A DNA stretch of 64,000 nt, from positions 178,936,303 through 179,000,302 of the forward strand of contig OX465579.1 of the NCBI GenBank assembly GCA_950022655.1. Reading direction: 5' to 3'. Positions within the stretch are counted from its first letter, which is position 1; each line of letters begins with the position of its first letter. The translations under genes were made by a program, and so were the position numbers. The DNA is from Alentia gelatinosa (lineage: Eukaryota; Annelida; Polychaeta; Phyllodocida; Polynoidae). Of the stretch, positions 1 through 10,299 are shown one piece after another. Under the pieces are notes generated by a model. It saw nothing but the letters and a program-made list of their open reading frames with translations. It searched no databases and was not told the DNA's origin.

Positions 1-421
1 AGAGAGGGAGGGAGGGAGAGAGAGAGGAGGGAGAGGGAGGGGGGGAGAGAGAGGGAAAGAGAGATGAGAGGGAGAGAGAGGGAGGGAGATGGATAGGGAG
101 AGAGAGGAGAGGGAGGGAGAGAGAGAGGAGTGGGAAGAAGGGAGAGGAGGAGGGATATGGAGATAGAGGGAGGGGAAGATAGAGAGAGAGATAGTGAGGA
201 GGGATAGAAAAAGCAGGGAGAGAGGAGAACCAGAGCCAGAAAGGGAGGGAGACAGGGAGAGGGAGGGAGGATGATGAGAAAGGAGAGTAAGGTTAAGAGA
301 AAGAGAAAGGGAGAGAGAGGAGAAGAGAGAGGGAGAGAGAGGGAGGGAGAGAGAGGGAGAGAGAGAGGGAGAGAGAGGGAGAGATAAAGAGAGGTGGGAG
401 AGAGAGAGAGAGAGAGGCAGA
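1..421. repeat. GA-rich (GGGAGA/GAGA) microsatellite
   Basis: The + strand is almost pure purine, built from interrupted GAGA and GGGAGA runs, and the tract continues past the left window edge. It tapers into degenerate A/G-rich DNA after about 421. No coding potential is visible. Long purine mirror tracts like this can form triplex DNA, but that is general knowledge and not something shown here. Confidence 0.93.
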
Positions 422-1118
422 GCTGGTGGACTGACCTGGGAGGGGGGAGGGGCAGGGAGGTAGGAAGTGGGAGGACTGCAGTGGTAGGTAAGGAATGCGC
501 TGTTGTGGTATACAGGTTCAGGGAAGTAGCTGAAATGAGGGACTGGAAGATGGAATAAAGTGAAATAAAGACGCGCGACTGGAGATGGGAGAGAAGGGTG
601 GTAGGAAGCAGTGAGTGGGAACGGGTAATGGGAGGTCAAAGTAGAGAGACTGGAGTTAAATGTGGGGATGGATGAAGGCAGGCGTCCGGTGTAAGGCAGG
701 AGCTTCACAGGAGTAAGTAGAGTGCCTGGAAATGCAGGAGGGAGGAGGAGCAAGATGACAGGATGGGATGGGAGAGGAAGAGATGGTGGAGTGTGGGAAA
801 TATGAATTGAATATGAGAGGACGCATGGGTAGGATAAGAGAAGTGGTTGATATATATGTGGTGAGAGACAAAAGATGGGGAGTGACATGCAAGGGGCTGA
901 AAAGGAAAAATTGTTTATTGTCGGATGAGTATAGAAACAGAAGGTCTGGGAAGAGAGGGGAGGGACAGAAGAATTGAGAGAATGGTTTATAGCTTGGAGA
1001 GTAGAGACAGAGAAGGAGGTGTCAGAGGAGGAGAGGGGAAGAGAAAAAGGGAGGAGAGAAGAGAGAGAATAGTTTATATCTGAGAGAGTACAGAGGAGGG
1101 AGGTGTGAGGGAGGTGTG
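422..1118. other. Purine-biased unique DNA, no gene seen
   Basis: G/A-biased sequence that looks like a decayed continuation of the GA tract. The ORFs here are short, have biased composition, and resemble no protein family I know. No RNA gene, TIR or clear array is visible. Confidence 0.6.
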
Positions 1119-1798
1119 GGGTGAGGTGTGAGGCGTTTGGCGCCGGGGGTTGTGCATTGCGGGCTGCAGGGCGCAGGCGTGACCCCAGCGCCGACTGGCG
1201 GAGGCAGATAAAAGCGGGGGTGGCATCCTGGTGGGGGCCGTAATGGGGCGAGTCGACAAAGTGGCCGACGATACAATTAACTGCTACAACTCGTTGACAC
1301 GTCGGTCGTCGGTGATAACGGAGACGGGCGTGGGCCGCGTTAATGATTCATTCAGGCGGGGTCGGCGGGGGGCACGGACGGGGGAGCGGGGGTGAGGTGA
1401 CGCCTTCCTCTCCGTACCCCCGCGGCCCGGGCCCTGTGAGGCGCCGTGAGGGGTGTGAGAAAGTCCCCCCCCCCCTCACCTCACCCCCTCTGGTAAAGCA
1501 CCGCGCGGCCTCCAGTGGTACCTCCAGTGGTACCAGCACAACCCCCTCCACACCGAGAAGCCAGCACAAGGCAGGAAGCCACGCGGCGACCACCCCTCAG
1601 TCACCCCGCAGCCAGCGGAGCGAGCGACTCAAGCGAGCAAATCCGCCGTACAGGACCACAAGGCAGCGAGCCGGCTAACGACCGCCCTGCCCCGCTCCCT
1701 GCCCCGCTCCGTCGCCCGCCGCCCGCCGTACCCCGCCCCGCGCCGGGGACTCCTCAGTCACAGGCGGCCTGCGACCCGTTCCGCTGAGCTGCTCATTG
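1119..1798. promoter_or_regulatory. CpG-dense block, candidate CpG island
   Basis: GC content rises sharply and CpG becomes frequent (GGCGCCGGGGG, GCGCCGACTGGCGG, CGAGTCGACAAAGTGGCCGACG, CGTCGGTCGTCGG). The flanks are purine tract on the left and a 14-bp array on the right. About 1260-1350 is non-repetitive and could be conserved. No splice-supported coding exon was recognised. It may be a promoter or 5' region of an animal gene, or only a GC-rich spacer. Confidence 0.35.
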
Positions 1799-1828
1799 GG
1801 TGCGCGGTGTGAGGGTTATAACGGCGGT

Positions 1829-2674
1829 TCACATTCAGAGGCCAGCATTCAGAGGCCTACAGTCACAGGCCCGCAGAAAGAGGCCCACAGTCACAGGCCA
1901 ACAGTCACAGGCCCGCAGTCATAGGCCCGCAGTCACAGGCCCGCAGTCACAGGCCCATAGTCACAGGCCTACAGTCACAGGCCCACAGTCACAGGCCCGC
2001 AGTCACAGGCCCGCAGTCACAGGCCCGCAGTCACAGGCCCGCAGAAATAGGCCCCCAGTCATAGGCTCACAGTCACAGGTCCCCAGTCACAGGCCCATAG
2101 TCACAGGCCCGCAGTCACAGGCCTACAGTCACAGGCCCGCAGTCACAGGCCCGCAGTCACAGGCCTACAGTCACAGGCCTACAGTCACAGGCCCACAGTC
2201 ACAGGCCCGCAGTCACAGGCCTACGGTCACATGCCTACAGTCACACGCCTACAGTCACAGGTCCACAGTCACAGGTCTACAGTCACAGGCCTACAGTCAC
2301 AGGCCCGCAGTCACACACCCACAGTCACAGGCCTACAGTCACAGGCCCACAGTCACAGGCCCACAATCACAGGCCTACAGTCACAGGCCTACAGTCATAG
2401 GCCTACAGTCACAGGCCTACAGTCACAGGCCCGCAGTCACAGGCCTGCAGTCACAGGCCCGCAGTCACACGCCTACAGTCACACGCCTGCAGTCACACGC
2501 CCATAGTCACAGGCCCATGGTCACAGGCCTGCATTCAGAAGCCCACACTCACAAGCCCGCAATCAAGGGCCTGCAGAAAGAGGCCTACAGTCACAGGCCC
2601 GCAGTCACAGGCCTACAGTCAAAGGCCTACAATCACAGGCCCGCAGTCACAGGCCCGCAGTCACAGGCCCGCAG
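1829..2674. repeat. 14-bp minisatellite, about 60 copies
   Basis: The unit is CAGTCACAGGCCYR (Y = C/T, R = A/G), repeated about 60 times, with some units losing CAG or gaining ATAGG. Three units (42 bp) keep frame, so the + strand has an open frame with a 14-residue period (SQARSHRPAVTG-like). Units vary by single bases with no sign of codon-level constraint, so I call it non-coding. Confidence 0.96.
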
Positions 2675-2689
2675 TTAAACCCTGTACAG

Positions 2690-3130
2690 AGCAACTCACA
2701 GTGACTGCAGCAGCTCGCCGCCGTCGTGTGGTGGCGCCACGTGCAGCTCACAGCGACCACCAGGAGGAGGAGGAGGAGTAAGAGGCGCTGTCAGCAAACA
2801 CGGCGCGTCAGTCTGAGAGCAGCTCACAGCGCGCCCGGAGCCACTCAGCCACGCCGAGCAGCTCACAGCAGTTAGAGCGGGGAGAGACGGGGCGGAGAGC
2901 CGGGCGGGACACGGGGACAGGCCGGGCAGAGACCGGGCAGAGACCGGGGAGAGACACGCGGAGAGCCCGGGGGCACGCGGCTACAGTTATCACCACACAT
3001 TCCCCGCACACACAGAGAGGACGTGAGGCTGCTACCACTCAGCCCCACACGGAGCGACCACGGGACACGCGGACACGAGGAGGCCGGGTTTGAGGCGCCG
3101 AGCCCCGAGCGACGTGCTCCAGTTACAGAA
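2690..3130. promoter_or_regulatory. CpG-rich, AGCTCACAG-containing block
   Basis: A CpG-dense segment with dispersed AGCTCACAG words (about 2690, 2745, 2820, 2860) and GGGCGGGAC/CCGGGCAGAGACC repeats near 2900-2960. The composition is like the first exon or promoter of an animal gene, but no ATG-plus-donor structure is convincing. It could also be an expanded GC-rich spacer between arrays. Confidence 0.3.
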
Positions 3131-3159
3131 ACACGCACTGAACCCCGACATAGACTGGG

Positions 3160-3420
3160 ACTACTTCACTCACCAGACAGTTATACGGGGTGAGGACTCT
3201 TTAACCCGTCATACACAACGACCCGCCACACAAGGAGGGATACAGAGAGATAGTGGAGGTGTGACTACTTCACTCACCAGACAGTTATACGGGGTGAGCA
3301 CTCTTTAACCAGTCCTACTCCACGACCCGCCACACAAGGAGGGATACAGAGAGATAGTGGAGGTGTGACTTCTTCCCTCACCATACCGCTTTACAGGGCG
3401 AGGACTCTTTAACCTGAGTC
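3160..3420. repeat. 104-bp tandem duplication, about 2.5 copies
   Basis: ACTACTTCACTCACCAGACA begins at 3160 and recurs at 3264. A diverged third start (ACTTCTTCCCTCACC) lies at 3368, which gives an exact 104-bp period twice. Each unit includes GAGGACTCTTTAACC and ACCCGCCACACAAGGAGGGA. The ACTCTTTAAC word continues into 3470-3560, suggesting the later 36-bp array grew from related sequence. Confidence 0.93.
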
Positions 3421-3596
3421 TGTGGAGCTGCTACTCCACTCCACATACATCGCTCTACACAGGAGGACTTGTTAACGCTCTGCTCGTTATACACAGTCCG
3501 CGGAACTCAACGCCGCGTACAGCTTTATAAAGGGGGACTTTTTAACACTCTACAGTCAGTGGACATTCTACTATTAACCTTCTCACGTATAAACAA

Positions 3597-4012
3597 AACA
3601 AGGGCTATCTACCACCCCTCAGGCCTACAGAGAACTAGGACTATCTACCACCTCTCAGGCCTACAGAGAACTAGGACTATTTACCACCTCTCAGGCCTAC
3701 AGAGAACTAGGACTATCTACCACCTCTCAGGCCTACAGAGAACTAGGACTATCTACCACCTCTCAGGCCTACAGAGAACTAGGACTATCTACCACCTCTC
3801 AGGCCTACAGAGAACTAGGACTATCTACCACCTCTCAGGCCTACAGAGAACTAGGACTATCTACCACCTCTCAGGCCTACAGAGAACTAGGACTATTTAC
3901 CACCTCTCAGGCCTACAGAGAACTAGGACTATCTACCACCTCTCAGGCCTACAGAGAACTAGGACTATCTACCACCTCTCAGGCCTACAGAGAACTAGGA
4001 CTATCTACCATA
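3597..4012. repeat. 36-bp minisatellite, about 11.5 copies
   Basis: Each unit contains AGGCCTACAGAGAACTAGG followed by ACTATCTACCACCTCTC. Copies differ at one or two positions (TCTACC or TTTACC), so expansion or homogenisation is recent. The length is a multiple of three, giving a 12-residue peptide repeat on +. That frame runs only about 40 codons into unique DNA on each side, so it is treated as incidental. Confidence 0.96.
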
Positions 4013-4149
4013 GCGCGGACTTTCTACTGGTCTACTGTCCAGACGGCTGTTCAGAGGAGGACCCCTTATAACTACACCACAAATACACATACTCACAGCA
4101 CGTGGAGCTTCTGCTATTAAACCACACACATATTAACAGGGCAAGGACT

Positions 4150-4600
4150 TCTTACCACTCCTAACGCCTAAACAGAGAGAACGGACTTCCTACCATTCAG
4201 GCCTAAATAGAGACAGGAGTTCCTACCATGAATCAGGCCTGAATAGAGCAAGGACTTGCTACCACTCTCCAGGCCTGAATAGAGCAAGGACTTGCTACTG
4301 CCTCTCAGGCCTACATAGAACAAGGACTTCCTACCACTCTTCAGGCCTGAATAGAACAAGGACTTCCTACCACTCTCCTGGCCTGAATAGAGAAAGGACT
4401 TCCTACTGCCTCTCAGGCCTACATAGAGAAAGGCATTCCTACCACTCTACAGGCCTGAATAGAGCAGGCCTGAATAGAGCAAGGACTTCCTACCACTCTT
4501 CAGGCCTGAATACAGCAAGGACTTACTACTGCCTCTCAGGCTTACTTGGAGAAAGGGGTTCCTACAACCCCTCACACCTAAACAGCGGGAGGACTTGCTA
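4150..4600. repeat. Degenerate 35/36-bp array related to its neighbours
   Basis: Units carry AGGCCTGAATAGAGCAAGG plus ACTTGCTACCACTCTC with substitutions and small indels. They share the AGGCCT...AGGACT...CTACCACT skeleton with the 36-bp array to the left and the 35-bp array to the right. The divergence suggests the oldest part of one array lineage. Confidence 0.85.
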
Positions 4601-4880
4601 CCACTTTTAGGCCTCAACAGAGGGAGGACTTTCTACCACTCCTTAGGCCTTTATAAAGGGAGGACTTGCTACCACTGTTAGGCCTATATAAAGGGAGGAC
4701 TTGCTACCACTGTTAGGCCTATATAAAGGGAGGACTTGCTACCACTGTTAGGCCTTTATAAAGGGAGGACTTGCTACCACTGTTAGGCCTATATAAAGGG
4801 AGGACTTGCTACCACTGTTAGGCCCATATAAAGGGAGGACTTGCTACCACTGTTAGGCCTATATAGAGGGAAGACGTCCT
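4600..4880. repeat. 35-bp minisatellite with a TATA-box-like core
   Basis: Seven or eight units of 35 bp, each with GGCCTATATAAAGGGAGGAC (variants CCTTTATAAAGGG, CCCATATAAAGGG) and TTGCTACCACTGTTA. TATAAAGGG occurs near 4650, 4687, 4722, 4757, 4792 and 4827, spaced 35 bp. TATAWAAG is the metazoan TATA-box consensus, but no transcript start is demonstrated. Confidence 0.95.
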
Positions 4881-5038
4881 CGTACCCCACAGAACAGGGA
4901 CTTGCTACCACCCCTCACGCCTACAAAGAGAGGGGACTTGCTACCAGTCCCACACCTACACGTAGCGGACCTTCTACCACTCACCCTCCGGACGGGGCTG
5001 CCGGGTCGACCCTCCAGGAGGAGGCCGGGAGCTTACCG

Positions 5039-5158
5039 GAGCCGCCCGCCGCCCGCCGCCCGCCGCCCGCCGCCCGCCGCCCGCCGTACACCGTACACCG
5101 CCCGCCGCCCGCCGTACACCGTACGCCGTACACCGCCCGCCGTACCCCGCCCGCCGTA
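5039..5158. repeat. 7-bp CCGCCCG repeat with CCGTACACC variants
   Basis: CCGCCCG is repeated about 8 times in two runs, interspersed with CCGTACACCGTACACCG. The same 7-mer builds arrays at 15718 and 20637 and sits beside the 42-bp array at 16036. Its open frames on both strands follow from the 7-bp unit lacking stops. Confidence 0.92.
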
Positions 5159-5359
5159 GCCGCAGTGAGTACCGTTACGTTACAGATTGATGGCCGCGGC
5201 CGGGCACAGCTGGCGACGCCCTCTCTTAGCCTGCTGGCCGGGCGGGTATTTGTAGGAGTGATGGGGATTGGGACCCGGGGTGGCGATAAAAGGCCTGCTC
5301 CTACATACGCACGCATACCCTTACGTCCACCGACCACACACCTCGCCCCCTGAGTTTAC

Positions 5360-6243
5360 CCGCCGGGTGGGAGGACCGACACCCCCTGATCCCTGCTGAT
5401 ACCCGGGGTACAGAGCAGGGAGCGGGGTGAGAGGGGGGTGAGGGGGAGGTGAGAGGGCGGGGTGAGGGGGCGGGGTGAGGGGTGGGGTGAGGGCGGGGTG
5501 TGAGGGGGGTGAGAGGGGGGTGAGAGGGCGGGGTGAGGGGGCAGGGTGAGAGGCTGGGTAAGGGGGGTGAGAGAGGGGGGTGAGGGGGGTGGGTGAGGGG
5601 TAGGAGGACCGACACCCCGTGATCCCTGCTGATACCCGGGATACAGAGCCGGGGGCGGGGTGAGGGGGGTGAGAGGGCGGGGTGAGACGGGGGTGAGAGG
5701 GCGGGGTGAGGGGTGGGGTGAGGGCGGGGTGTGAGGGGGGTGAGAGGGGGGTGAGAGGGCGGGGTGAGGGGGCAGGGTGAGAGGGGCGGGGTGAGGGCAG
5801 GGTGAGAGGGGCGGGGTGAGAGGGGGTGAGGGGGCAGGGTGTGAGGGGGGTGAGGGGGTTGAGATCGGGGGTGAGGGGGGTGAGGGGGTGGGGGCGGGGT
5901 GAGAGGGGGTGAGGGGCGGAGTGAGGGGGGTGAGGGGCAGGGTGCCGACAAGTGAGGGGCGGGGTGACAGGGGGCGGGGTGGGAAGGCGGTGAGAGGCAG
6001 GGTGAGAAGGGGGTGAGTGGTGGGGTCACAGGGGGCAGGGTGACAGGGGGTGAGGGGGTGAGGGGCGGGGTGACAGGGGGCGGGGTGAGAAGGGGGTGAG
6101 GGGCGGGGTGAGAGGGGGCGGGGTGAGGGGGTGAGGGGTGGGGTGAGGGGCGGGGTGAGAAGGGGCTGAGGGGTGGGGTGAGGGGCGGGGTGTGAAGGGG
6201 CTGAGGGGTGGGGTGAGGGGCGGGGTGAGGGGGCTGAGGGGGC
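5360..6243. repeat. G-rich GGGGTGAGGGG-type array with a 233-bp internal duplication
   Basis: Irregular 8-24 bp units of GGGGTGAG, GGGCGGGGTGAG and GGGTGAGAG fill the segment. A marker block (GAGGACCGACACCCC...GATCCCTGCTGATACCCGGG) occurs at 5371 and 5604, a 233-bp offset that shows a larger duplication. The + strand has many closely spaced G3-G6 runs, compatible with G-quadruplexes. Proline-rich minus-strand frames here are composition artefacts. Confidence 0.92.
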
Positions 6244-6249
6244 GGTGAA

Positions 6250-6976
6250 TGCCGTGTGGTGTGTCTGTGTGTAGGGGAGCAGAGCTAGGAATACGGCCTA
6301 TGTTTGTATGTTGGGTTTTTTGTTCGATTCCTGTATTGGTCATATTCATGCAATACGGGAGATACCGGTTATTTTCCAATTTCAGGGTCATATATCCAGC
6401 AAAGAGCCTTAGGATGTCAGTCAAGAATGATTTGTTTTATTGATCTAGTCAACCATAGTGTATTTCCGGCATCTACCTACTACGATAGCATTTAAAACCT
6501 CTTGTTTTCTATATGTCTTTATTGAGCGGTGTTCTGATACTACTTTATACAGAAGAGTATAATGCATCTTTGAGGGGGTCGGGAGTATACAATCCGTTTG
6601 AGATATTCCAGTTGCTATAAGATAACTCTAGACGTTGATCTGCTTCATACAATATGGATACTAGACAATTCTGACCGACAATAAAGTGGTTTTGGATCTC
6701 AGTCACGAGGTTTTCTTGATCTAGACGACCCTGTAGAACGTAATACAATTGGTTTTAACCGAGTTTTATAACAGCAATACCTTCTTATGTAACCTATATT
6801 TTCCTTTGTTTATATTCATGGTATCCTATCAAAAATCATAGAAAATTGGAACATCTTTATCTTAAACAAACATCTAGACTAGGAGCGTCGGCGTGCATCG
6901 TAATCGGTTTGTAGGTACATCGTAAGGCCACTCGTAGACGCCCTGATAGTGGCCGAACATTGGCTGTAAGACTACA
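6250..6976. other. Unique AT-richer DNA, no gene seen
   Basis: The G-rich array ends abruptly and non-repetitive sequence follows. A 64-residue + frame from 6249 starts inside the repeat edge and shows no recognisable domain. Nothing else could be supported. Confidence 0.55.
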
Positions 6977-7275
6977 GGGACCTGTTTCAGTAGTTTGGTG
7001 ACATGTCTAGATGGCGTCTGTGACACCATACGGACAGATCACAAGATTGCAATCGATGACACAACGAGTTTCACTCACTTCTCGTAAGAATCAAACAATG
7101 ACACTTTAACATGAGTAGAGGATACATCTAATCTATAATCGTTCCAAATATTAAGAAGATTGGCGACTTTGATCTTCTGATATTTGCTAGTCTTTGTCCG
7201 CTGTTGCTTGCACTGTTGGTGCCGATGTTGATGTCTGTCTAGGCCTAATGTCACGAGACTACTGAAACAGGTCCC
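6977..7275. mobile_element. MITE-A copy 1 (TIR element, about 299 bp)
   Basis: The left end GGGACCTGTTTCAGTAGT continues TTGGTGACAT. The right end is its reverse complement (ATGTCACGAGACTACTGAAACAGGTCCC, 7248-7275, with small mismatches), giving terminal inverted repeats of about 28 bp. The interior matches a second element at 61067-61441 in the same orientation, including GATGGCGTCTGTGACACCAT, AATGACACTTTAACATGAG and GTTGCTTGCACTGTTGGTG. There is no transposase frame, so it is non-autonomous. No clear target-site duplication was found. Confidence 0.88.
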
Positions 7276-7593
7276 AGGTTGAGAACGAGACGATTATAGG
7301 CAGCGATTCTGAACTCTTTCTGTCCGAGCCTGAGTGGGGAGTGTGTGCACTATAGGACATGGCTTAATACTGCTATAAAACCCCCGAGACTATCGCCGCA
7401 ATGGCGTCTGTTTGTGGTATGGGAGTCACTTAGTAACCTTCAGATACAAGTTACTATAGTTACTTATCAAATGCACACAGATTATAATGATGAACTTCAT
7501 TTATTGTGAAAAAAATGGTGTAAATCTATTTATTATTTCTCATAAAACATAACGTTTGTGATGATGACACATAAACATGAATATATTTTTAAA

Positions 7594-7645
7594 CAATGCC
7601 TGGAGGCATTCCTCGTCCCCTGCATGGGAATGCCTCAAGGCATTG
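7594..7645. other. Perfect-looking 19-bp-arm hairpin
   Basis: CAATGCCTGGAGGCATTCC (7594-7612) pairs with GGAATGCCTCAAGGCATTG (7627-7645) with one mismatch and a 14-nt loop. Each arm is itself partly palindromic (AATGCCT/AGGCATT). It could be a relic of a foldback element or a structured RNA. It lies in unique DNA just before the 76-bp array. Confidence 0.85.
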
Positions 7646-7671
7646 CTAGGAATGAAAGAGTTGAATCAAGC

Positions 7672-8595
7672 CCCGCCTGACGACTTTCAGCAGTAAAAAG
7701 CTAGAAGTCGTCTAGTGTAAACGCCAAGCGCGTGGCGACTGCAGATCGTCTGATTACGTGCGTAATAAAGCACCACCTGGCGACTACATAATACGTCTGA
7801 CACCGGCTTGAGTAAGTTGTCTAGACAGGTGGCCATTCTGTGAAAACTTAGTCGTCAGTGTAAACGCTCGACATTCCATACTGAGGTTGACGACCTGGGG
7901 TGGCGTTGCCACCACCTGACGACTATTGGTTAGAGGATCTACAGTCGTCACGTATTTAGTCGTCCAATGTAAACGCCGGGTTAGGGCACCACCTGACAAC
8001 TATTGGCTGATGATCTACAGTTGTCACATTTTTAGTCGTCTAGTGTAAATGCTGGGTTAGAGCACCATCTGACAACTATTGGCTGACGATCTACAGTCAC
8101 CAAGTATTTAGTCGTCTAGTGTGAACGCTGGGTTAGAGCACCATCTGACAACTATTGGCTGATGATCTGCAGTCACCACATATTTAGTCATCTAGTGTAA
8201 ACGCCGGGTTAGAGCACCATCTGACGACTATTGGCTAGACGATCTACAGTCACCACATATTCAGTTGTCTAGTTTAAACGCGGGGTTAGGGCACCACCTG
8301 ACGACTATTGACCTGACGATCTACAGTCGGCATGTTTTAGTCGTCTAGTGTAAACACCGGGTTAGGGCACCACCTGACGACTTCTGGCCTGTCACCACAT
8401 ATTTAGTTGTCTAGTTTAAATGTCAGGTTAGAGCACCATCTGACGACTACTGGCCTGACGATCTACAGTCGTCATGTATTAAGTCGTCTAGTGTAAACGC
8501 CGGTAAACGCCGTATTGGGGCACCACCTGACGACTATTGGCTGACGATCTACAGTCACCACGTACTTAGTCGTCTCGTATAAACGCCGGGTAAAG
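7672..8595. repeat. 76-bp tandem array, about 9 clear copies plus decayed ones
   Basis: ACCACCTGACGACTATTGG or a variant starts at 7911, 7988, 8064, 8140 and 8216 (77, 76, 76, 76 bp apart) and continues degenerately to 8595. Each unit has GATCTACAGTC, TTTAGTCGTCTAGTGTAAAC and GCCGGGTTAGGGC. The stretch from 7672 holds older diverged units (GTCGTCTAGTGTAAACGCC). The single TTAGGG per unit is not telomeric. Confidence 0.93.
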
Positions 8596-8779
8596 CCTTG
8601 TCTTGGTCAGTGGGAGGGTGTAGATGTATTAATGTACATCGTGATAAGGTGTGTCATTGAACTGCTTAATGTACTGGCAATGCCTGGGGAGGGTTGGGTG
8701 ACGTTCCGCACAGTGTAGTGGTAAGGGTCAGTAACTCTGGATTGGAGGCATCCGGCGGAAACACGCATTGATTCGTGTC

Positions 8780-8787
8780 TATAAAGG
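8780..8787 (+). promoter_or_regulatory. Isolated TATAAAGG box (candidate)
   Basis: TATAAAGG is followed by GC-rich CGGCGGGCATGG in otherwise unique DNA. The arrangement suits a TATA box with a start about 30 bp downstream (around 8810), but no initiator, exon or ORF follows. Chance occurrence is quite possible. Confidence 0.2.
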
Positions 8788-8929
8788 CGGCGGGCATGGA
8801 ATCTGGCAGTGCTTTGACTGAGGCTGGCTCACTGAGTCTGTGATTTCAGTAGAGGGAAATACATAGATTGAGTGTTTCTTAGCAGTACATAAGTTAGAGA
8901 CTAGTTACCTGCAGGCTGGGGGGTGGGAC

Positions 8930-9500
8930 TAGGACAGTGTGGGCTGGCTAAGGTAGGTTGAGGAACAGTGTTGTGGTTGGTTTGTTGCTAGTCGGGTTAC
9001 ACTGTGCTAGTTCTGACTGGAAAATGTAGTCTGAGATATAGTTTGGTAGCTGGTTTGTTGCTGGTTGGGTTTGATACTTAGAATTTGGTTAAGGTAGGTT
9101 GAGGGACAGTGCGGCAGTTGGTTTGTTACTGGTTTGGTTGGATAGTTCTAGTTTAGGATAAGGTTGACTGAGGGGCAGTGTGGTAAATGGTTTGTTGATG
9201 GCTGGGTTGGATAGTTTAAGTTTTGGATAAGTTGACTGGCAGTCTGGTTGTTGGTTTGTTTTGGTTTGGGTAGGACAGGGCTAGCTTTGGATAAGGTAGG
9301 ATGAAAGACAGTGTTGTGGTTGGTTTATTACTGTTAGGATTCTATAGTTCTAGGTTTGGATGAGATAGGATGAGGGGCCAGTGTGGTGGTTGATTTGTTG
9401 TGGGTTGGGCTGGCCAGGGCTAGGTTTTGATAAGATAGACTGAAGGGCAGAGAGGTGGTTGGTTTGCTCCTAGTAGGTTTGGACAGTGCTAATATTTGAT
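8930..9500. repeat. Degenerate ~70-bp array
   Basis: GTGGTTGGTTTGTTGCT-like words recur near 8972, 9043, 9110, 9181, 9243, 9315, 9384 and 9456, each preceded by GATAAGGTAGGTTGAGG-like and ACAGTG words. Spacing is 62-72 bp, and units are so diverged that the array must be old. A stray GGTGGTCGGTTTAATTTGTTGCTG copy lies near 9717. Confidence 0.82.
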
Positions 9501-10285
9501 AAAGTAGAACTAGAGAAAAACTTAATCCGGGTGAGAGAATTCTTGGGTAACGAGGTGAGTCTCCCGGACGTTGTCACGAGGCTATTATGCCAAATTACAT
9601 AAATTCTCTGACCCAAAATTAGTTCCCTGTTATCATATACCTATAGTTCCCTATATTGTAGCTCTGACAGTCGTTGAAGCTATGAGTAAATCAATATTCC
9701 GACTGACAGCATATTGTGGTGGTCGGTTTAATTTGTTGCTGATTGTGTTGGGCAACTTTTTGTTTTGGATAAGGAAGGCTAAGTGACAGGCCCAGAGATG
9801 ACTAGAACAGTCAGCTGATCTCTTGTCGTGTTATTTGGAGACAGATTAGTTTGAGACCCGTCTGGACAAGAGTTTGAGTAGAGGGAATTGAATGAAGTTG
9901 ACAGAGTGCTGCTAGTATCTGGATGTTTTGTGACAATATGATTCCATACAGATACAGGAGGCATTGACCTTTGTAATGTCTGTATCCTTGTACATAAGGA
10001 AAGGAAAGTAAGGGAAGGCAACTGTTTATCTGGGGTACTGAATTTCTAACATAGATATATTGAATAGGAATGCAAGAATCGACAAGAATACCGATCCAGG
10101 AAGGATTGATGTCAATTGCCCTCATTGGTAGAAGTTACTGGATATGACGTTGAAGTTAATGAACACCTTCAAGCAACCAATGAAATCTAAATGTGGAGAT
10201 ATAATGAACACAGGAATGTTACAAACTCAACAGAAGGGAAAGTGCTGGTCAGAGAATGCTGTGTTGATACAGGAAACCTGAGGTC
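9501..10285. other. Unique DNA, no gene seen
   Basis: Non-repetitive sequence with short frames on both strands (71 residues from 9571 on +, 104 residues on - at 9811-10125). Neither has a recognised domain or splice structure. No RNA gene or mobile-element ends were found. Confidence 0.55.
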
Positions 10286-10299
10286 ATGACACTCTGTCT

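Noticed and set aside
1800..2678. 292-codon + frame (SQARSHRPAVTG repeats)
   Set aside because: It follows the 14-bp unit, is open in more than one frame, and its unit changes are not biased to synonymous sites.
6249..6443. 64-codon + frame rich in hydrophobic residues
   Set aside because: It starts at the edge of the G-rich array, has no splice signals or recognised domain, and its length is within chance expectation.
7911..8595. Telomere-like TTAGGG
   Set aside because: It appears once per 76-bp unit, often mutated to TTAGAG, and not in tandem.
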